DNA of 64,000 nt from Aporrectodea caliginosa (GCA_020284085.1 JACEVL010000484.1:372001-436000); one strand, 5' to 3'; shown: positions 1-61,334, numbered from the stretch's first letter. Translations and numbers: made by a program. The notes: a model not told the origin generated them from the sequence alone.

Positions 1-56
1 AAAATAAAATAAAGCTAATTCAACCTAAAAGAAGTCTCTTCTGTACTGCCCTATCA

Positions 57-503
57 GTTGCATAAACATCAGTTATAGTTGGCATCCTCTTCATGCTCTA
101 TATTGAGCCGGTTTCACAACCCATCCAATTTAAGTCGTTCGGAGTTGCATGCTAAGTAGGTCCTAGACGGTGTGTCTGGTATTATAAGCTGTGACCCAGG
201 TGTATATTAAAAAATCTAAGTCATAAGTTTGCAGTCCTAAAAGCATCCTCTGGTGCTGTCGATAATAATCGTTCAACATCTCAGTGCTGTTCCACGTGTG
301 CTGGCTGGCATCCCAAGGAAATGTATCATCAATATCATTCAAACCATGTCTCAAAGTTGTCATCTTGCTCAACTCCTCATCCAGTTTCAGCAGCAGAAAC
401 TATTCTTAGCATCATGCAAACTGATAACTTTGGCATTCGTCAGTAGTTGCATAAACATCAGTTATAGTTGGCATCTGGTACTGGTTCCTCTTCATGCTTT
501 GTT
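57..503. repeat. Short direct duplication flanking the putative 3' exon
   Basis: A ~40-bp stretch containing TTGCATAAACATCAGTTATA and continuing through TAGTTGGCATC, then CTCTTCATGCT, occurs at 57-97 and again at 443-500. The second copy has 12 extra bases (TGGTACTGGTTC) inside it. On the minus strand both copies contain a reading frame that stops at the same TGA. It may be a partial duplication of a terminal exon or 3' UTR, or a repeat unit of unknown origin. Confidence 0.6.
163..399 (-). CDS. Possible 3' terminal exon of the SLC12A8-like gene (uncertain)
   Basis: Downstream of 2254 the gene still needs a C-terminal exon entering in phase 2. A frame on the minus strand stays open from 399 to a stop at 163 and encodes KMTTLRHGLNDIDDTFPWDA and a further ~45 residues, hydrophilic at first. 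It has only vague similarity to the human tail, and I see no strong acceptor. Alternatives are short phase-2 readings at 443-515 and 57-105 that end within a few dozen codons. None can be chosen from sequence alone. Confidence 0.2.
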   Translation of the reverse strand, partial: FLLLKLDEELSKMTTLRHGLNDIDDTFPWDASQHTWNSTEMLNDYYRQHQRMLLGLQTYDLDFLIYTWVTAYNTRHTV

Positions 504-1453
504 GAGCGACTTGGGATCAATGCATATAGATGCTTTTTATTTGTTAGTGAAAGCATTGACTTGGGTCAGGAGTGCCTCTGAATCACAGAGTGGTGCCTTT
601 ATAGATGCTCGACTACAAATGCAATTATTCTGATCAGACAAATGGGCTCTGTGACCACCAACAACAATGCTGATATTCAATGATCACTTCGATAATACCA
701 TCTTGGCACATACGCGCTGGCTCACATTGTCTCTTTTGGTATTGGGAGTAATTTCAGTGGCATCTGTAAAAGTTGCAAACAAGTTGTCAATCAAACCATG
801 CAGGTCTGATTGACTTCCAGAAAACATTTGACAATTTTTAATTCTGAAGTTAGGTCAATCAGTTTCATCTTTATTATATACATGGGTAAAACCAAGATCT
901 TATAACACAATAATATTAACACATGGTGCCAAACAGCTACTAAAGTTTACCAAAAATAGCTTTCATGGTGTTTACAAATGGGTCAACATCATACAGAATA
1001 GGTTTAAAGCAAAAAAAGCAAATTAAATATTAGCTCATAAACATTAATGAAACAATCAGAAAATCTTAAATGGCAGTAAAATTTCTTTTCAATATCGTAT
1101 ATTTTACTCTACATTCCATATTGATTTTTTTGACTAACTTCAATTGTGAAAATAGAATCAAAGTATATGTACATTGTCAGCTGCAGGCTGACAAAACGAT
1201 CTTGAAAAGTGATGATCATGATGATGATAATGAAGATGATGCTGATTAAAACTGGAATCAAATTATTTGTGCATTGCTTTTGAAATGTTCATGAAATGCA
1301 ATTTATAAAATTCCAAATACATTGCAGATAAGTTACAGGTTGACAAAGATTCTATGATCTTGTAAAGTCATGATGATTATAATAAAGATGAAGCTGATTG
1401 ACAATGATGATGAAACAAAATTCGAATAAATATATGGAACAAAAAACCTTAGC

Positions 1454-2201
1454 TTAACCCTTTCGCCCCTGAGCTCCCATAGCGGAAGTGAGATAACCCT
1501 ACAACCCTGTGCGAAAACGCCTATAACCCTGAGCTCCTGGGCTAAAATCACTAACTTCAGAGTGCCTGTAAACTGAAATTTTACTGTCTCTGATGAGAAG
1601 TCTGATATATAAGTAGAAGTTTCTGATAGCTAGCTAATGTTTTAGCGCCAGAATTTCACTTTACTGCACCCATCATCGATAGAAACATCGATCACGAGTA
1701 TCACTCACATGCGCAGCCATGCTTGCCGTAGGAACGTCCCCATAACTTTCGGTTTCTACTGAGTCATCTCCACTGCTATCACTGGCCATAATCCTTTCTC
1801 TTGCCTGTCCAAGGGTATACCGTTTTCCACCAAATGTTTTCTTCGCAACAGTTGTTTCATTCGAACTGCTATATGCCTTGCGTTTCGGCATTTTCAATTG
1901 GCTATGGTCGTGTTTATTTATGCTACTGCACTGCAAGAAACTCACTTGACATTGACCTTCAAGTGACGTAATAACACTAAAAGTACGTCATTTCCTGTCT
2001 GAGTCAATGCAGGATTGAAATAAACATACCTAATTACCATAGCCGATTAACAGGCCTTACGGGGATAAAATATAGACGCGATGCCGAAATATCGGCCTTA
2101 CAGGTATTTGACAAGTTCAACGTAGCCGGTTTATCGGCCTTACGGGAATACGATAAAGAACGTCATGCCGATATTTCGGCCTTACAGGGCAAGAGGGTTA
2201 A
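1454..2201. mobile_element. piggyBac-like non-autonomous element, copy 1
   Basis: The element is bounded by TTAA at 1454-1457 and 2198-2201, the piggyBac target duplication. Its ends begin CCCTTTCGCCCC and, inverted, CCCTCTTGCCC. Near the right end the motif ATCGGCCTTAC or a close variant recurs about five times (2050-2190), likely transposase-binding sites. A ~90-codon minus-strand frame inside resembles the acidic N-terminus of a piggyBac transposase. A second copy lies at 25489-26202. Confidence 0.8.
1673..1945 (-). pseudogene. Truncated piggyBac-type transposase N-terminus (putative)
   Basis: 90 codons inside the piggyBac-like element. MPKRKAYSSSNETTVAKKTF is basic, then ERIMASDSSGDDSVETESYG is acidic and serine-rich, the typical layout before the DDE domain in piggyBac transposases. 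No catalytic domain follows, so the element cannot move itself. The equivalent region in the 25.5-kb copy has small indels that break this frame. Confidence 0.5.
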
Positions 2202-2253
2202 ACAAATTTATGTAGATGGTCCATGGACAGTGGACAAAAAATCTTCTTCTTAC

Positions 2254-52144
<49,891 letters not shown>

Positions 52145-52310
52145 ACCTGACCGGATACGGCGAGAGATTCAATCTTCTTCCTTCTCCTCCTCCTCTTCCT
52201 ATCCTCCTCCTCCTCCTCTCCTCCTCCTTCGATATAATGTATTCGGCTACGCACTCGGTGTCAGAAGAGACGTGGAGGCGGAGGCAGAGGCGACCGTGGC
52301 ATAGGTCCTA
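52145..52310 (-). promoter_or_regulatory. 5' UTR / core promoter zone of the SLC12A8-like gene
   Basis: Upstream of the ATG at 52144 the base composition becomes GC- and CpG-rich against an AT-rich background. It holds a GGAGGAGGA polypurine run on the coding strand (52187-52232). No TATA box is evident, which fits a housekeeping-type CpG promoter. The exact transcription start cannot be placed. Confidence 0.35.
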
Positions 52311-53139
52311 CCCTTGACGACGCAGAATACGACGCGCGAACGGACGTAGGCCTGCATGGTCGAAGTCCGGACGAAGCAATCAGCCTACAGCCACGTACCC
52401 GCCATGCAGCACTACTAGATGTCCAGCCTCCTCTCCCATCAATTCTCATACATTGCATGACATGATGAAACCGCAACAGCAGCAGCTTCTGCCCACCAAT
52501 ACACGATTAACATAAGCACGTACGTCGTAGGACGATCACGGCTCTCGCTCGCACAGACTGACGCCAGATCAAGACGAGCTTCACAGAGCAGTCTGCCAGT
52601 CTCGTACGCAGCTTTTCTTATCAAATGGACGAACGGAGTAGCCTAATTATAATGCAACTTCGAACGGCGGCTTCGTCTATAGCCTACAATAAGCACGCCG
52701 ACAAAGAGCAGAGGCGGGGCTTCATATGCACACGCAACATTAACTAAGACTTCAGTGCAGTTATAAAAAAATATACTGAAACAGTAGACGGCTATAGGCC
52801 TTAATAGGCTAATTCGTGACCTTCTTCGACTACGCCCCATAGGCTATTCGATTTTAAGACTGCCTGCACAGCAGCCAAGACCCGTTCTTCATAATACTTT
52901 TCTCTGTCTCGGCATGCAGTCTCCCCCTCTCTAAAATTCTGCAACCACTCCTTAAATTAATTTACGCTGCGTCAGCGTTTTGGTGTTAGCTAGGCTAACT
53001 ACCGGAATACATCCGCCAGATCGTTCATCCTGTCGCGAAACCCGGGATCTTCTCAATTCATCTCCTTCGCCGAGTGGTTCAGACCTCTACCAGGATCACG
53101 CCCGTGTTAAGGGGCCCTGGAGCACTCTGTCATGTTGGG
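52311..53139. other. GC-richer upstream region, no gene assigned
   Basis: CpG-containing sequence upstream of the SLC12A8-like start. Short minus frames (52261-52476, 52439-52624) have no homology and may be UTR or promoter. Confidence 0.35.
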
Positions 53140-53240
53140 GCCCCTCCGACTTTCCTCGGCACCTCCCTCCCTTCCTTTCTCCTCCTCCCTTCCCTTTCTC
53201 CTCCTTTCCCTCCCCTCCCTTCTTCCTCTTCCCTTATATT
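53140..53240. repeat. Polypyrimidine tract upstream of SLC12A8-like gene
   Basis: CCTCCCTTCCTTTCTCCTCC and similar for about 100 bp. Could adopt non-B DNA; function unknown. Confidence 0.7.
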
Positions 53241-53443
53241 TAGTAATATTCAGATCTGCTCAGAATCCAATCAGGAACAAATTCAATAATTATATTAATA
53301 ATAAGCATATTAATTTTACTCAGGCATATTATAGCTTCATTAGGCCTACAATTTCCGTTGTGTTGAGAACCGATCGTTCGTTGTCGCCTCTAAAAGGTAG
53401 GCCTCTCTCATAAAGAAATGACGCGGGTGACAGATAGGCCTAT

Positions 53444-53926
53444 GGGCCGTCCATAAATGACGTCACGCAATTTTGACCGATTTTTAACCCCCCCCTCCCC
53501 CTCGTCACACTTCGTCACAAAAAGTAATACTCCCCTCTGAAAATGACGTCACAAAGCTCTGACCCCCCTCTCTAAAACCAAATTTCCATGGCGAAGCAAA
53601 ATGCTCCTTCATGGAGCATAGCTAGGGAATTCAAGCATGAATATTTTAAAATCTAGGCTAACGGTGACCAAATATTGAAATAATTAGAAAATTATTAATA
53701 ATGGTGCCCGTATAGGCCTACATTAAAATAATTAAAAAAGGAATGAAAATTTTATCCTCAAAATTAGTGCTGTTATTAATAAAATTAAATTGTTGTAAAT
53801 TGTTAAATTTAATAACATAGACCTTGTGTGACGTCACACTTCTCAGACCCCCCCCACCCCATGTCACACACCGTCACAAATTTCCTCCCCCTCCCCTAGG
53901 TGCGTGACGTCATTTATGGACGGCGG
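53444..53926. mobile_element. MITE with GGGCCGTCC ends
   Basis: GGGCCGTCCATAAATGACGT and ACGTCATTTATGGACGGC. The interior matches the 13.8-kb copy (AAATTTCCATGGCGAAG, ATTATTAATAATGGTGCCCG) in reverse. GGCCTAT occurs on both sides, so the exact duplication is unclear. Confidence 0.75.
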
Positions 53927-54600
53927 GCCTATACTTTGAAATACAATATTACAATACTTATGAACAGAATCTGAAAATTACAAATAACATTGTAGGGCGA
54001 CTATTTTACAGAATGAAACCTTACCTTGTAGTTACACAGCAGAGCAATCCCTTTGCATAGTACGTATAATTAGCATTATACAACTAGCAGTGTAATTGCA
54101 GAAAACTGATATACTTTCTCCGACTGGTTTGTCTATAGCCTGTTCGGATGAGTAGGCCTAACTTTGAGACTGATAACCTGCCATCACTTCTGATTCTGCG
54201 GCTTCATAAGGAATAGTCTACATTGTTTCACAATTAGGCCTTATTGTCGTTATTGATATAGGCTGAATTGTACTTGAAGTTGCAGACATTTCCATGTACG
54301 GTACCCTGTCTTTAGAACACAAATATTATCATCATGAAGTTCGTCAGCTATCGATCTGCCGAGTATTTCCGGCTCACTATCATCACTAGCCTGTCCAATC
54401 ACAGTTACAGGCACACTTATAATCAGACGCAGACTGTCATGCAGCACTATTACTTTGAAAGAACGTCGTCAGTTTTGGGGTGCTAGTCGCTTCCTTGTTA
54501 AAGCTTTGCAGCCCCTTTCAAAAACCCACTAGTATAACACTTGCAAGTGCTCGACATTATTGAATGATTATTCAATACTTTAAGTTTAACTTGTAATGAC
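53927..54600. other. Intergenic stretch, nothing recognised
   Basis: Short frames without support. Confidence 0.35.
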
Positions 54601-54827
54601 TAAGGGGTCGTCCATTAATTATGTCAACAAATTTTAGGCCTTTTTGACCCCCCTCCCCCTTGTCAACAACTGTCAAACATTTAGTCATTTATCATATTTT
54701 TGGTGATTTATTCCCAAAAAATTTGTTGACGTCAACTTGGGCCAAACCCCCTCCCCCTGTCAACAACTGTCAAACTTTTCCAAACCCCTCCCCTATTTTG
54801 TTGACATAATTAATGGATGACCCCTAA
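54601..54827. mobile_element. MITE with GGGGTCGTCC ends, TAA duplication
   Basis: Ends GGGGTCGTCCATTAATTATG and CATAATTAATGGATGACCCC with TAA on both sides. Interior repeats TGTCAACAACTGTCAAAC and a run of CCCCCTCCCCC. Related in design to the GGGGCCGTCC group but with TGTCAA in place of TGTGAC. Confidence 0.8.
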
Positions 54828-55075
54828 ACCTACAGCAAAGTTACCGTAACTATAGATTTAACGACTGATAGATAGATTGAATAGGCCTAATAGATGGATA
54901 CGAATGAGAGGGAAACGGTCCTCTGCCTTACATACATACTACATAATTATATATAGCCTACATATATATATTATATATTATACATATATTCATACATACA
55001 CACATACATAGGGCCTAACGCTCACCTACTTACTTGCACATGTGCATGAACGCCCAAAGGCTATAGGCCTACATG

Positions 55076-56216
55076 TATATTTCACAACCGGAGGCAAATT
55101 AGATATATATCCGTCTTCTTCTTTGGGCGGCTTACACAAAGAATAAAATTATAATGTTTAATTTTTAAATACATCATAGGGTATAAGCTAGTTATAAAAA
55201 ATTATTTAAGTTATATTATTTAGATGATTAGTATGAGAAAAAAAATTATAAAGTCCAATTTTAACCCGAAATTGCCTTGTCCTTTCTAATGGTGCGTCAA
55301 TTCAACGTTACGTTAGGGTAACAGCTGAAGCGCTGAACTGATGTTTTAAAATTTTTAGATCATTAACTTACATATATCCATTGCTCCATACGGCTTTTAT
55401 TAACTTATTAACGAACTAAATAATAAAAAATAAATAAAACCCTCTGTCTTCAAATATTGCTTACAACTCCGTTACGAATGGGTTTCTGCCATCTGTGGAA
55501 TAAATTGAAAACTCAATTTTTTGAATTGACATCTTCGATAGCAGGGAACATTTCTGCATTGATTTTACCAAAAAGAAATCAATATGAATGTTTGCTTCTG
55601 TTGACAATTTGCGGAAATTTATCCGGTAATGTTATAGTATAAAAAAGATTTACAACTCCGTGACGGTAATTATTGCATTTTTCGTGTATATATAAATTTT
55701 TTTCTTTCAAAAATAATATTGAAACTGACAGCCTGGCCAATATATACACTAACTATTTTTTATATCTTAACTCGCCCTGTAAGCGTGGAGACCTAATTAT
55801 GAATATTTTACAACTCCGATACTACAACTCCGTTACTTTATTTTTCTATTAAAATGAATTTATTTAATGGTACACGTAGATAATTTATCGTCATAATAAT
55901 TTATTTTGCTGTGTAATAATTTAATGCACACTTTATACTAATTAATCACTAATTATAAATAGTGGCGGTATCTTGTAATGTGTATTTAGTACGTAACGGA
56001 GTTGTAAATATTTAGGAATCAAAGTTGTATGTGTTTCACATAGTAAAAAAACTAAAATGAAAAATTAGGCCAAATCTGTCAAATTTAAGCTCTGCTCAAT
56101 ATTAAGTATGCTTCAGCACTGCTAGTAAAATATTTGTGTAAGACATTTTTAACATTTTACATGACTTTATTTTTCCCTAATTCTATTTCTGAATTTGCCT
56201 CCGGTTGTGAAATATA
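55076..56216. mobile_element. Inverted-repeat element with dispersed TTACAACTCCGTTAC sites
   Basis: Ends TATATTTCACAACCGGAGGC (then AAATT) and its inverse, ~25 bp. Sites ACAACTCCGTTAC or one-base variants are forward at 55461, 55650, 55808 and 55822 and reversed at 55993. Core ACTCCGTTAC is the same as in the 50.3-kb element though the ends are unrelated. No ORF of note. Confidence 0.75.
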
Positions 56217-56270
56217 CCCATTATGTATACGTATGAAAAAGTTCAAATTACATTGACCTCTGACCGCTAG

Positions 56271-56401
56271 GCGACCGTCAGTCGTGGTTTAAACTGGGTT
56301 CGCCCGGTGAGCTGAAGCGGGGACTCCAATATATTAAGACCTCCGTGGCTGAAGGCATGCTGCTCAAAGTCCTCGGCGGGAAGAGTGAGAAGAACGAAGA
56401 G
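56271..56401 (+). CDS. Candidate internal exon of an unidentified host gene
   Basis: A 131-nt block is open in a single frame. It is bounded by a plausible acceptor (cctctgaccgctag|GCGACC) and a strong donor (GAAGAG|GTATGT). It encodes DRQSWFKLGSPGELKRGLQY, then IKTSVAEGMLLKVLGGKSEKNEE (split here for length). It is GC-rich compared with its flanks and has no similarity to the transposons here. The W-F-K-L...G-E-L pattern vaguely recalls the last strands of C2-domain proteins; I do not recognise the family. Entering phase 1, leaving phase 0. Confidence 0.5.
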
Positions 56402-57264
56402 GTATGTAGCCTACAAAGACAAACAGCGATAAGTATACCGAAGCGTGCATGGTCACCCTAGACTCCCTATACTAATAATAGCCTCACCCAAAGTAACTCC
56501 AGAGTCATATCTAAGAAGTTTAAGGCTGACTGGAAAGTAATGTGACTTGTCGCCGTACTTTAACCAAAATTAATTCTATTTTTTCACCAAAAGTGAATAA
56601 GTGAATTCAATTAGCCTTATGAGACGCAGAAAAAAGACTCATATTTGGGATTTGGGGGCCCCTTTCTCGTCGGGGGCCCCGGAGCACGTGCTCCGTGTGC
56701 ACCAATGGTTAACCCGGGCCTGACCAGGATGCCCGAAACCCCGGATAAGTTGCGGCACTACACCAGGGCAAGCCAGGGCAAATGCCCTGCTAAAAAAGTC
56801 TGCCATGGTCGTTGATCTGTCAGAAATTTTGCCCTGTCGAGAATTTATTTGGGGCATCAACCGCCTCTGCACTGGTTAGCCTATTTGTATGACTGCCCTC
56901 AGTTTCTTGAGCTAACTCTAATTCATTACGAAGATTTGTATAGCACCTCAGGAAAGCATAGACACTACATGTCCTCTAGTACCTCTACTGCCGTTTGAGC
57001 TGGTACTAATTTCTGCACCGTAGGCCTACTGTTACAGTAGGAGATTCCTTTGTAGCCTAGCTGATCAAGTCGACGGATTAAGCGAGGCTTAATCCTTACA
57101 AGTCAACCACAGGCACACACGATATCATTATAAAACCTGAAATGCTAATTACCAGTTCAATTACAGTTCGACAGTTTGGGGAAGAGTGTGCAATTGAAAT
57201 TCATGAGTAACATAGGTACTGGAATATAAGAATGCAACAGTCGTCAGCAATTTTGGCCAAGATG
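56402..57264. other. Intergenic stretch, unassigned
   Basis: Has a 14-bp palindrome GGAGCACGTGCTCC (56682-56695) beside two GGGGGCCCC blocks, and CAGGGCAAGCCAGGGCAAAT. Possibly part of an unrecognised repeat. Confidence 0.35.
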
Positions 57265-58515
57265 CTACAGTCCAAGTCGACGAAATCGAACGAGTCGATC
57301 GTCGTCCGAGCCAAGTCGATCGAGTCGTCGAAAGGTCGGTGTGGGAACCGGCTTTTCCCGTCTTCTGACGTCATTAGATGGTGCAATCTCCTCGACTATT
57401 GTCCGCTCACGAACCATATAGCCGGGAGTGACGTCAACCGGGGGCCTTAAGTTGCGGACAGATTTAGGGTCTATGGAAGATTTAATCCCAGTACTTATAA
57501 TATGCCCGGGTTCCAACCAGTGCGGGGGCCCGTAGTTAGGAGGAACCAGTTTGTATCGATGCTCCTCTAACCTCCGTTCCCGCTCTTCTCTTCCATCCTT
57601 CTCCTTTCTGTCTCCGCTCAACTCAAGTACCCTTCCTGACATGTTGCTAATATGCTCAGGGTTATTTTGACACGTCGCCAAGTCTTTCTCGACCTCGGCT
57701 CTCTCGTTAGTTTTCCTCGTCGCCTTATTGAAGCTTCTCATGGTTATCTCAGGTCGGAGCGCTACTTCTAACCTTTGTGGTGAGAAACCTAAACTTCGGT
57801 CTCGATCTCGTATTCTCTCTGTTTCATTTTCTCTCTCTTCTTCTTTATACTCATCCTCCATTAATGGTGGTCCTGAAAGCGATACTTCTCGGATTGAGGG
57901 TTCAATTCCCTTCGAACTATTCTTCTCCTTCAGTCTCAAACTCCTTCTCAATCCTTCACGACCGATTGGTTCGGGCGCTATAGAAGTTCTTACTTTCCCA
58001 TTAAGGTCAACGAAGGTAACACAAGTGGAAGGGACGAAGTCTTCCTTTGACTTATCTCCGGACCTCGTAGAGACTGGGCCCGTTTTATGGATCTCTTCCC
58101 TAATTTCTGTAACTCCTCTCCTCCTCTCACTAGACTGCTCCATTCTATTTCTCTCGTCCCTTTCGTCAGTCCTCAATTTAAATAATCGCTCCTCCAACTC
58201 GTCCTGTCTGTCTCTTAAGTTTTGGAATCTAAAGTTTATGCCTTCCGACATAGAACTTAATTCCTGACTCAACTGTTGGTCTAGATTCATTACCGTCGTA
58301 TTCACCTTTACCAGACCTTCAATCAATCTACAGGAAATCACTTCTAGCTGCTTGGTCATATCTTGCAACTGAATGTTTCCTAGTCCCTGTATTTCTTCAC
58401 CTTCTAATGGAATCACTTGCTCGGTCACTAATTCTAGTAATTCCTCTGCTTCCATCTCATCATTTAAATCAGTTTCCATCTCAACAATAATGATAAGAAG
58501 AACGTCTCGTTTCAA
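57265..58515 (-). CDS. Unidentified 416-codon ORF, possibly Gag-like
   Basis: Long uninterrupted frame in otherwise gene-poor DNA. The N-terminal third is acidic with a coiled-coil-like stretch (DQQLSQELSSMSEGINFRFQ, then NLRDRQDELEERLFKLRTDE). The middle and C-terminal parts are very rich in Arg, Glu and Lys. There is no zinc knuckle, no enzyme motif and no membrane segment. LTR-like signals upstream on the same strand and the absence of clear introns suggest an accessory or gag ORF of a retroelement. A host gene remains possible. The last ~20 codons lie in a GTCGA-rich repeat. Confidence 0.5.
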   Translation of the reverse strand: MKRDVLLIIIVEMETDLNDEMEAEELLELVTEQVIPLEGEEIQGLGNIQLQDMTKQLEVISCRLIEGLVKVNTTVMNLDQQLSQELSSMSEGINFRFQNLRDRQDELEERLFKLRTDERDERNRMEQSSERRRGVTEIREEIHKTGPVSTRSGDKSKEDFVPSTCVTFVDLNGKVRTSIAPEPIGREGLRRSLRLKEKNSSKGIEPSIREVSLSGPPLMEDEYKEEERENETERIRDRDRSLGFSPQRLEVALRPEITMRSFNKATRKTNERAEVEKDLATCQNNPEHISNMSGRVLELSGDRKEKDGREERERRLEEHRYKLVPPNYGPPHWLEPGHIISTGIKSSIDPKSVRNLRPPVDVTPGYMVRERTIVEEIAPSNDVRRREKPVPTPTFRRLDRLGSDDDRLVRFRRLGL

Positions 58516-59759
58516 GGTTATTCAAGCAATTACATATGGTTACAGGTTATACATGAATTACAAGATTAAATGCAAATAACAACTCAGTCGCTCATCTCAT
58601 TCACACGCGTAAAACTCAGTTATGATCACGATTAATCTTTATCGGAATTAACCTTTCATAATCTATTTTACGTTTCCCTCAGAAATATTAATGATAAAAA
58701 TAATAATAATAATGATAGTAATGGTAATAATAATAATAATAATTCCTATTATAAAGGTAATGTACTCAACTCTCGCAGTGCCCTTCAGAAGCGAAGATCT
58801 CTGCTCCACTTTCGTTATCGTCGACGCGGGAATTTCCTTCCTAAAACAACCACATCGAACGACCTTTGGAACCGCGATCTCTTCGTCTCTTTAGCTGCGA
58901 ACTCTGATTCGAAGCTCAGTTCAAGACAAGTCCTTTCCTCTCTTGTCCTCAACTTCTCTCCAACAAAGACGGACTCTCCTTTTCCTCTTCGTTGAACAAT
59001 TCTATTCGGTTGTCTCGTAAATCTTCACTCATTCACGAAACTCTTCAATCTCACTTTAACTTCTGTTTCAACAATGCTTCCTTAGTCTAGCAGTTCCGAA
59101 GTCAGACGTCTCTCGGCTTGGACCGTAAACTATGGACATCGGAGTTAGACGTCTCCAGTCTCCGACAAATTCACTAGGCCTTTTCCTCTTTACTTCACCT
59201 AGTATAAAACAACACAGGTACTCACTTGTACCACAGGAGGCAATCTTCTTCTCCAATCGTCTTCTCTTCACTAGGAGGCATTTCTCCTCTCCCAGCCTTT
59301 ACTTCACCCGAGTCATCTCATCAGGCAGACCCGAAGAAGGCAGGTTCTGTACAGCTTAAACAGATCTCTGCAATCTCCGGCGCGGCACCAGTTCTCTCGC
59401 CTGACAATGCCTGTCTACTCTGATTTCCCGAGACTGACTGACTAGCTACTGTATTTCCAATCCTTATATTAAAATACAATCCACGTCTCTATAGAAGTTT
59501 AACTGTAATAGGCTGCATCCTTAATTATGCAACAACCAATCACAGTTTCCTATTATCCTCAAGACTTGCCTTATTCATTAACATAAGTTACACCCCCGAC
59601 GGTGACTTAAATCTACTACATGTTAATAAAATTATAATAACTTATAAAGCTATAAAGAATACTGTCTATCAATGTCACACGCGACGTTATCCATACGAGC
59701 TGAACTTTTATGCGTACGAGCTGCGTTTAAGGCTTACGTGTTGACTTAGTCTGCGCGCT

Positions 59760-60400
59760 GTCTGAAACTAAAATTAGCAAGTGGTTGTTCGTCTGGGAAG
59801 TTTCAAGGTTGCAAGTGGAGGATGGTTGGTCGAAGACCTCAGCCTCCACACCCGGCGAGTCGACGAAGTCGATCGTTGGCCGAGCCAAGTCGATCGTATA
59901 CACTCGACTCGATCGACTGCGGGGTATACTGCCCTGGTTATGCCCTGGTTAAAAAACATGTCAGACTGGCGCCGCCTCTGCTGGGCCCGGATCTCAACAA
60001 AGGGTTGTCCTTGGTCCGGCTCTCGAACGTGGTATAGGCTATCGAGAGCCTTGAATAGGTCACCAGCAACACACGCACACACGCAAAACACCGCTTTATT
60101 CGTTCTTCACACAGACGATCTACAATGTCACATCTACAGGCAACTTGACATCGAGAGAACTGAGCAGTGAGCAGCTGCTTCCCGTCGAGCAGGCCATCTA
60201 GCGACTGATTCTCGGACGACTCGTCCGTAGATCGACGGCAGGTCCCCTTCACCCATCGACGTATACGTCGATGGTTTCACCGGTCGAGACTTCTAGGCCG
60301 ATGCAAAGCTCGAGGCCGAATCTCAAGACGGTCTTCTCCAGACTGACTATTCCATGGCCAACCTCGAGCCTTTTATATCCGAATTTCCAATGGGATGTCG
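59760..60400 (-). other. LTR-like region upstream of the 416-codon ORF
   Basis: On the minus strand a TATA box TATAAAAGG (60369-60377) is followed ~270 bp later by AATAAA (60095-60100) and a GT-rich stretch. That spacing fits the U3/R part of an LTR. CTGGTGACC just beyond could be a primer-site start. No second LTR copy was found, so this is tentative. Confidence 0.35.
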
Positions 60401-61334
60401 TTCTGCCGGTAAATCTGCCCTATGACTCATCACTTTTCCCATGAGATGCTGTTTGGAAATGACACCCGTATATAATTTAATGCATCCAAAGTTCTGGCGA
60501 CCCAAAATCGTCATCTCATAGGCCTATGGTGCCGATTTGCCAATCTAGCATAGGGCCTATATGCATTTCGGAGGACCAAATTCCCTAAGCGACATCGGGC
60601 CGTATTGAGCCAACGGCGCTCTATACAATGTCGATTTACCAGGTCACCCAGTGCAATTGCCATGGTGCGCGACCCCAAATCGCAGTGATGTAGTCGAGTC
60701 CACCTAAGTCGAGCCCGAGTCAAGTCCGAGTCCACCTAAGTCGAGTCCGAGTCAAGTCCGAGTCCACCTAAGCCGAGTCCGAGTTGAGTCCGAGTCCAGA
60801 GTTGCTCGAGTGAGTCGAGTCCGAGTCCGAGTCACCATGGGCGTAACTTTGCCCTAGAAAGTGGTGGTGACCAATCCCTCCTCCTTTAACGTAGGGAGAC
60901 CGAGGTTGGTTGTAACGGGGCAGATTTTAACAGCATGTAAATCACGGGAACTGAGTGAAAGTCAGGAAACCAGCGTATACAGGTCAAAACTTGCGTCCTA
61001 TCGTTTCCGGTTTATATTCCTTTTGTCTTTGTTGATTCCCCTCTATCCTCCCGGCGCCGCCACTGCTAGCAGCGTCGAAGCCACAGAGACACGCTGTATG
61101 CATTGTCCGGCTGCTACTGCGGCTTTTAAATGAATAATATAGTTAGTCTACTACAGACTGTACTACCATATAATCGACGTTATGGTACCAATTATAGTAA
61201 TTAGGTTCTATCAACGCTGAATGGCTATCCCGTAGCTTAGGTGGGTAAATTATTTTAATGTCTTCAAATTCTCAATGCCGTACTTGACGCTGGTAAGTAG
61301 CCTAAGCAGTCTACCAATATCCATAATAGCCTAA

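Noticed and set aside
59300..59345. CTGATGAG core considered as a hammerhead ribozyme
   Set aside because: The required GAAA core and pairing stems are not in place.
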